From assembly GCA_011390465.1 (NCBI GenBank), contig JAABSH010000009.1, positions 29,422 through 93,421 of the forward strand: a stretch of DNA of 64,000 nt, written 5' to 3'. Below, piece after piece: positions 61,685 to 64,000 of this stretch; the stretch's first letter is position 1; each line of letters starts with the position of its first letter. This stretch comes from Desulfobacteraceae bacterium (GTDB taxonomy: Bacteria; Desulfobacterota; Desulfobacteria; Desulfobacterales; Desulfosalsimonadaceae). The translations under genes and the position numbers were made by a program. The notes under the pieces were generated by a model, which saw only the letters and a list, made by a program, of their open reading frames with translations, was not told the DNA's origin and ran no database searches.

Positions 61685-63625
61685 TTATTTCAGTACCGGG
61701 TCAAAGGCCCGCACTTTTTTTATAAATTCGGCAAGAACAGCCGTTGAGCGATGGTCCTGATACCGCAACCGGATATAGAGATCCGTGATGTCCCTGACCC
61801 GGCGCTCCAGATCCGGACGATTTTGGATCACATATCCGGCATAATCCACAGGGCCCTGATTCGGTTTTCGTGCAATCCCGGCCCGAGATATTTTTCGGCA
61901 GAATCTTTCATAATATTTACGGACCGGATCCGGCCGGCGCCGGGGGGACCGCATGGCAAACCAGAAATAAAATGCCACTGCCCCGGCAACCACCACCAGA
62001 ATCAGGATCATGGCCTGAAGCGCGGCCCGCACCGCGTCCGATGACAGTCCCAGTTTCTCCAGCAAGGCTTTTTGCTCATAATAGGAATATCCTTCAAACC
62101 AGGCGCTCCATTGGGTGCTGATCATGTCCCAGCCGAACTGAATCTGTTTTAAAAACCCAAAATACCGGCGGGACAAAAAATCCGGAAGTTCGCCCGCGGA
62201 AAGCGCACCGGACAGGCCCCGGGTGACGCGCTCCGGCACCACCACGGCCGTGGGATCCACCCGGACCCAGCCTTTTTCAGGATGCCAGACTTCCACCCAT
62301 ACGTGGGCGTCGGACTGGCGGACAATCAGGTAATTGGCAAAAGGATTGCGCTCGCCGCCCAGATAACCGCCCACAATCCGGGCCGGGATATCCGCAGCCC
62401 GCATCATAAAAGCAAACGCGGAGGCAAAATGCTCGCAATACCCGCGTTTGCTGTCGAATAAAAAATCATCCACGGAATTTCTGCCCAACCGGGGCGGCTC
62501 AAGGGTATAAAAAAATTTGCCGGACGCGAAAAAATCCAGCACCTGCCGGACTTTTTCTTCTGAAGTCTCCGCGGTTTTGATCAAGGCTGCCACCAAATCC
62601 CGGGTTCTGGGATTGTATCCCTGGGGCAGCCGGGTCAGCTGCTCATATTCAAGGATTTTTGTGCCAGGGGTCTGATAGGCAAAAACGGATGTCATGTCAT
62701 AGCGGACCTGGCGTTTTACAGACCGGCGGGACCGCAGGGTATAGTCTTCGAGCAGCCGGGCCTGGGGGGGAATGACCCCCGGCATTTCAAGCGCAAACAG
62801 CCACCGCTGGTCATGGGGCTCCAGGGCCACCGTGTAAACCGCAGGATCATCGCCTTGTACCGGCGCATCAAGGGGCTGCAAATATTTTTCCGCGCGCCAC
62901 CGGCGGCCGTCAAATTCTGAGAACACAATTCCCCGCCAGTAAAGACGCGATGCCGGCGGGATGGCTCCTTCAAATTCCGCGCGAAACGCCACTTCGTTAT
63001 TTTCCACAAGACTGGCCACACTGCCCGGGGCCATGCTGTCTGAAAACCCGCTTCTGGCGGAATCGGTCATGGAAAATCCGAACAGGCTGCCCTGAATTCG
63101 GGGAAACAGAAAAAACAGGGCCACCATGAGGGGGATGGCCTGAACCATCATCAGGGCGGATAATTTCAAGTGCTGGTTAAATCTTCCCGAAGGATCGTTG
63201 ATCCGTATCAGCACCGCCGTGGTGATGGTGACAGAGAAAAACATATACAGGGTGATGGCCAGGGTTTCAGATAAAAACAGACTGGTAATCACGATAAAAT
63301 ATGCCAGAAACACTGTAATCATCCGGTCCCGGTGAGATTCCATTTCAAAGGGCTTGAGGGCCGCCATCACCGCCAGCAGGCCAAGAAAAGCATTCTGGCC
63401 CAGATACTGCTGATAAGTGAGCATAAGCCCCGCAAATCCAAGAACCGTCAGCACCCGCCGGGGATTTTTTCCGGGCAATGGCCAGCGGTACCTGACCGCA
63501 AGCAGCAGATATCCCCACATCCCGGCGCACCACAGGGTGATCCACAGCGGCAGCCGGGTGATGTGCGGAAAAATGGCCACCACCAGGGCGAAGACGATGG
63601 GGAGATAGGTGTTGGTTCGGGTCAT
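61685..63625 (-). CDS. Transglutaminase-like membrane protein (TgpA/DUF3488 type)
   Basis: 646 residues. N-terminal TM helices (about 10-190, DUF3488), then a periplasmic transglutaminase core with catalytic Cys in KRGYCEHFASAFAFMMRAAD, His in SDAHVWVEVWHPEKGWV and Asp in VRVDPTAVVVP. A later TM helix (ALQAMILILVVVAGAVAFYF) and a C-terminal cytoplasmic domain (DUF4129-like) follow. Such proteins usually sit behind MoxR ATPase and DUF58 genes; those would lie beyond the right edge of the window. The role is cell-envelope protein processing or crosslinking. Confidence 0.9.
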   Translation of the reverse strand: MTRTNTYLPIVFALVVAIFPHITRLPLWITLWCAGMWGYLLLAVRYRWPLPGKNPRRVLTVLGFAGLMLTYQQYLGQNAFLGLLAVMAALKPFEMESHRDRMITVFLAYFIVITSLFLSETLAITLYMFFSVTITTAVLIRINDPSGRFNQHLKLSALMMVQAIPLMVALFFLFPRIQGSLFGFSMTDSARSGFSDSMAPGSVASLVENNEVAFRAEFEGAIPPASRLYWRGIVFSEFDGRRWRAEKYLQPLDAPVQGDDPAVYTVALEPHDQRWLFALEMPGVIPPQARLLEDYTLRSRRSVKRQVRYDMTSVFAYQTPGTKILEYEQLTRLPQGYNPRTRDLVAALIKTAETSEEKVRQVLDFFASGKFFYTLEPPRLGRNSVDDFLFDSKRGYCEHFASAFAFMMRAADIPARIVGGYLGGERNPFANYLIVRQSDAHVWVEVWHPEKGWVRVDPTAVVVPERVTRGLSGALSAGELPDFLSRRYFGFLKQIQFGWDMISTQWSAWFEGYSYYEQKALLEKLGLSSDAVRAALQAMILILVVVAGAVAFYFWFAMRSPRRRPDPVRKYYERFCRKISRAGIARKPNQGPVDYAGYVIQNRPDLERRVRDITDLYIRLRYQDHRSTAVLAEFIKKVRAFDPVLK

Positions 63626-63639
63626 GGGGTTAGGTGTAA

Positions 63640-63705
63640 GGTATAAGGTTGAAGGTTGAAGGTTGAAGAGATTAGACTGAAGGTGTCAGGTTTCAGGTTG
63701 CAGGT
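63640..63705. repeat. Period-7 array of AGGTTGA-like heptamers (left of MITE-1 copy 6)
   Basis: Imperfect heptamers (AAGGTTG, AGGTTGA, CAGGTTG). The array continues on the right of MITE-1 copy 6 (63833-63850), so the element was inserted in it. Confidence 0.65.
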
Positions 63706-63832
63706 CAATGCGTCATTAACTTAGGCCATATGCGTAGGGGAGGGGTTTATCCCCTCCCGGCATGGGCCGCCATTTTCGCGGGAGGGGGTAAACCCCTCCC
63801 CTACATTGAAATCTCTTAAGTTAACGGCATTG
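63706..63832 (+). mobile_element. MITE-1 copy 6, target duplication 9 of 10
   Basis: 127 bp, left end CAATGCGTCATTAACTTAGG (two extra bases), right end TTAAGTTAACGGCATTG. Flanks GGTTGCAGGT (63696-63705) and GGTTGAAGGT (63833-63842). The surrounding heptamer repeat makes the flank match less telling than in the other copies. Confidence 0.85.
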
Positions 63833-63879
63833 GGTTGAAGGTTGCAGGTCAGCTTTGCGGCATCCCCAAAACGCGTATC

Positions 63880-64000
63880 TTTCACCTTCGTACTTTCCGC
63901 TTTGAGCTTTTCCCTTTCACCTTTGAGCTTTTCCCTTTCACCTTTGAGCTTTCCCCTTTCAGCTTTCCCCTTTGAGCTTTTGGCTTTCCCCTTTCAGCTT
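63880..64000. repeat. Period-7 array of CTTTGAG/CTTTCAC-like heptamers at the right edge
   Basis: About 16 imperfect heptamers or 7-mer groups (CTTTCACC, TTTGAGC, TTTCCCC) running to the end of the window. Related to the 21-bp tandem unit at 58340. Confidence 0.6.

Overview
The window is about 64 kb of chromosome from what looks like an anaerobic, fatty-acid or aromatic-degrading Desulfobacterota (Desulfobacterales-like) bacterium. This is an inference from gene content: a glycyl radical enzyme, a fused B12-dependent acyl-CoA mutase (IcmF), three acyl-CoA ligases, a thiolase, an acyl-CoA dehydrogenase, an octaheme cytochrome c of the tetrathionate-reductase family, a DUF3373-type outer-membrane protein, and an FmdE/molybdopterin-binding fusion. 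No rRNA, tRNA, CRISPR array or complete insertion sequence was seen.

Layout. 0-13 kb: a 5'-truncated glycyl radical enzyme, a pRiA4b ORF-3-like protein and a YwbE-like protein, a Ca2+-type P-type ATPase, a 5'-nucleotidase, a phosphofructokinase, a PQQ-type sugar dehydrogenase, a sulfotransferase that looks foreign, and an MscS channel. 13.9-21.7 kb: a zinc alcohol dehydrogenase plus acyl-CoA ligase pair, an outer-membrane protein, a second acyl-CoA ligase and a NupC-type nucleoside transporter. 22-29.6 kb: a znuACB-like metal transporter, a lipoprotein version of YidD and icmF in a tightly overlapping run, then a thiolase. 29.7-34.8 kb: a methyltransferase, an Fe-alcohol dehydrogenase, an FmdB-type zinc ribbon protein, and a MarR regulator next to an acyl-CoA dehydrogenase. 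35-42 kb: a broken PAS/Fis regulator, then an electron-transfer cluster (DUF3373 barrel, monoheme cytochrome, octaheme cytochrome, cytochrome b, FmdE/MoCF protein). 42.8-47.7 kb: a lipid cluster (two LPLAT-type acyltransferases, an alpha/beta hydrolase, a FabR-like TetR regulator and a lysine-tailed unknown protein) behind a strong promoter with a palindromic operator. 47.8-55.9 kb: a FadD15-type ligase, a MazEF-like pair, a truncated solitary Cas1, a hybrid histidine kinase and a glycerophosphodiester phosphodiesterase. 56-64 kb: a penicillin-acylase family protein, a CBS protein, an SLC13/RCK_C transporter and a transglutaminase-like membrane protein.

The most striking content is between the genes. 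At least two families of small non-autonomous elements are present. MITE-1 has six copies, about 125 bp when complete, with ends CAATGTC(A/G)TTAA and a long perfect G/C-arm palindrome inside. MITE-2 has two copies of exactly 159 bp, with ends CA(C/G)GGTAAATTTGTTCT. Both families are flanked by 10-bp direct repeats, so they moved by transposition, yet no transposase is in the window. Other palindromic elements, period-6 and period-7 low-complexity arrays and a 60-bp palindrome fill many remaining gaps. They affect genes: a MITE-1 supplies the first three codons of the sulfotransferase reading frame, and the 60-bp palindrome supplies the last 20 codons of the Cas1 relic.

Regulation that can be read directly includes a consensus promoter and 14-bp palindrome before the lipid cluster, a 28-bp near-perfect palindrome over the -10 of the MazEF-like pair, a MarR-type promoter/operator with a related second site before the acyl-CoA dehydrogenase, a consensus promoter before the cytochrome cluster, and two clear intrinsic terminators.
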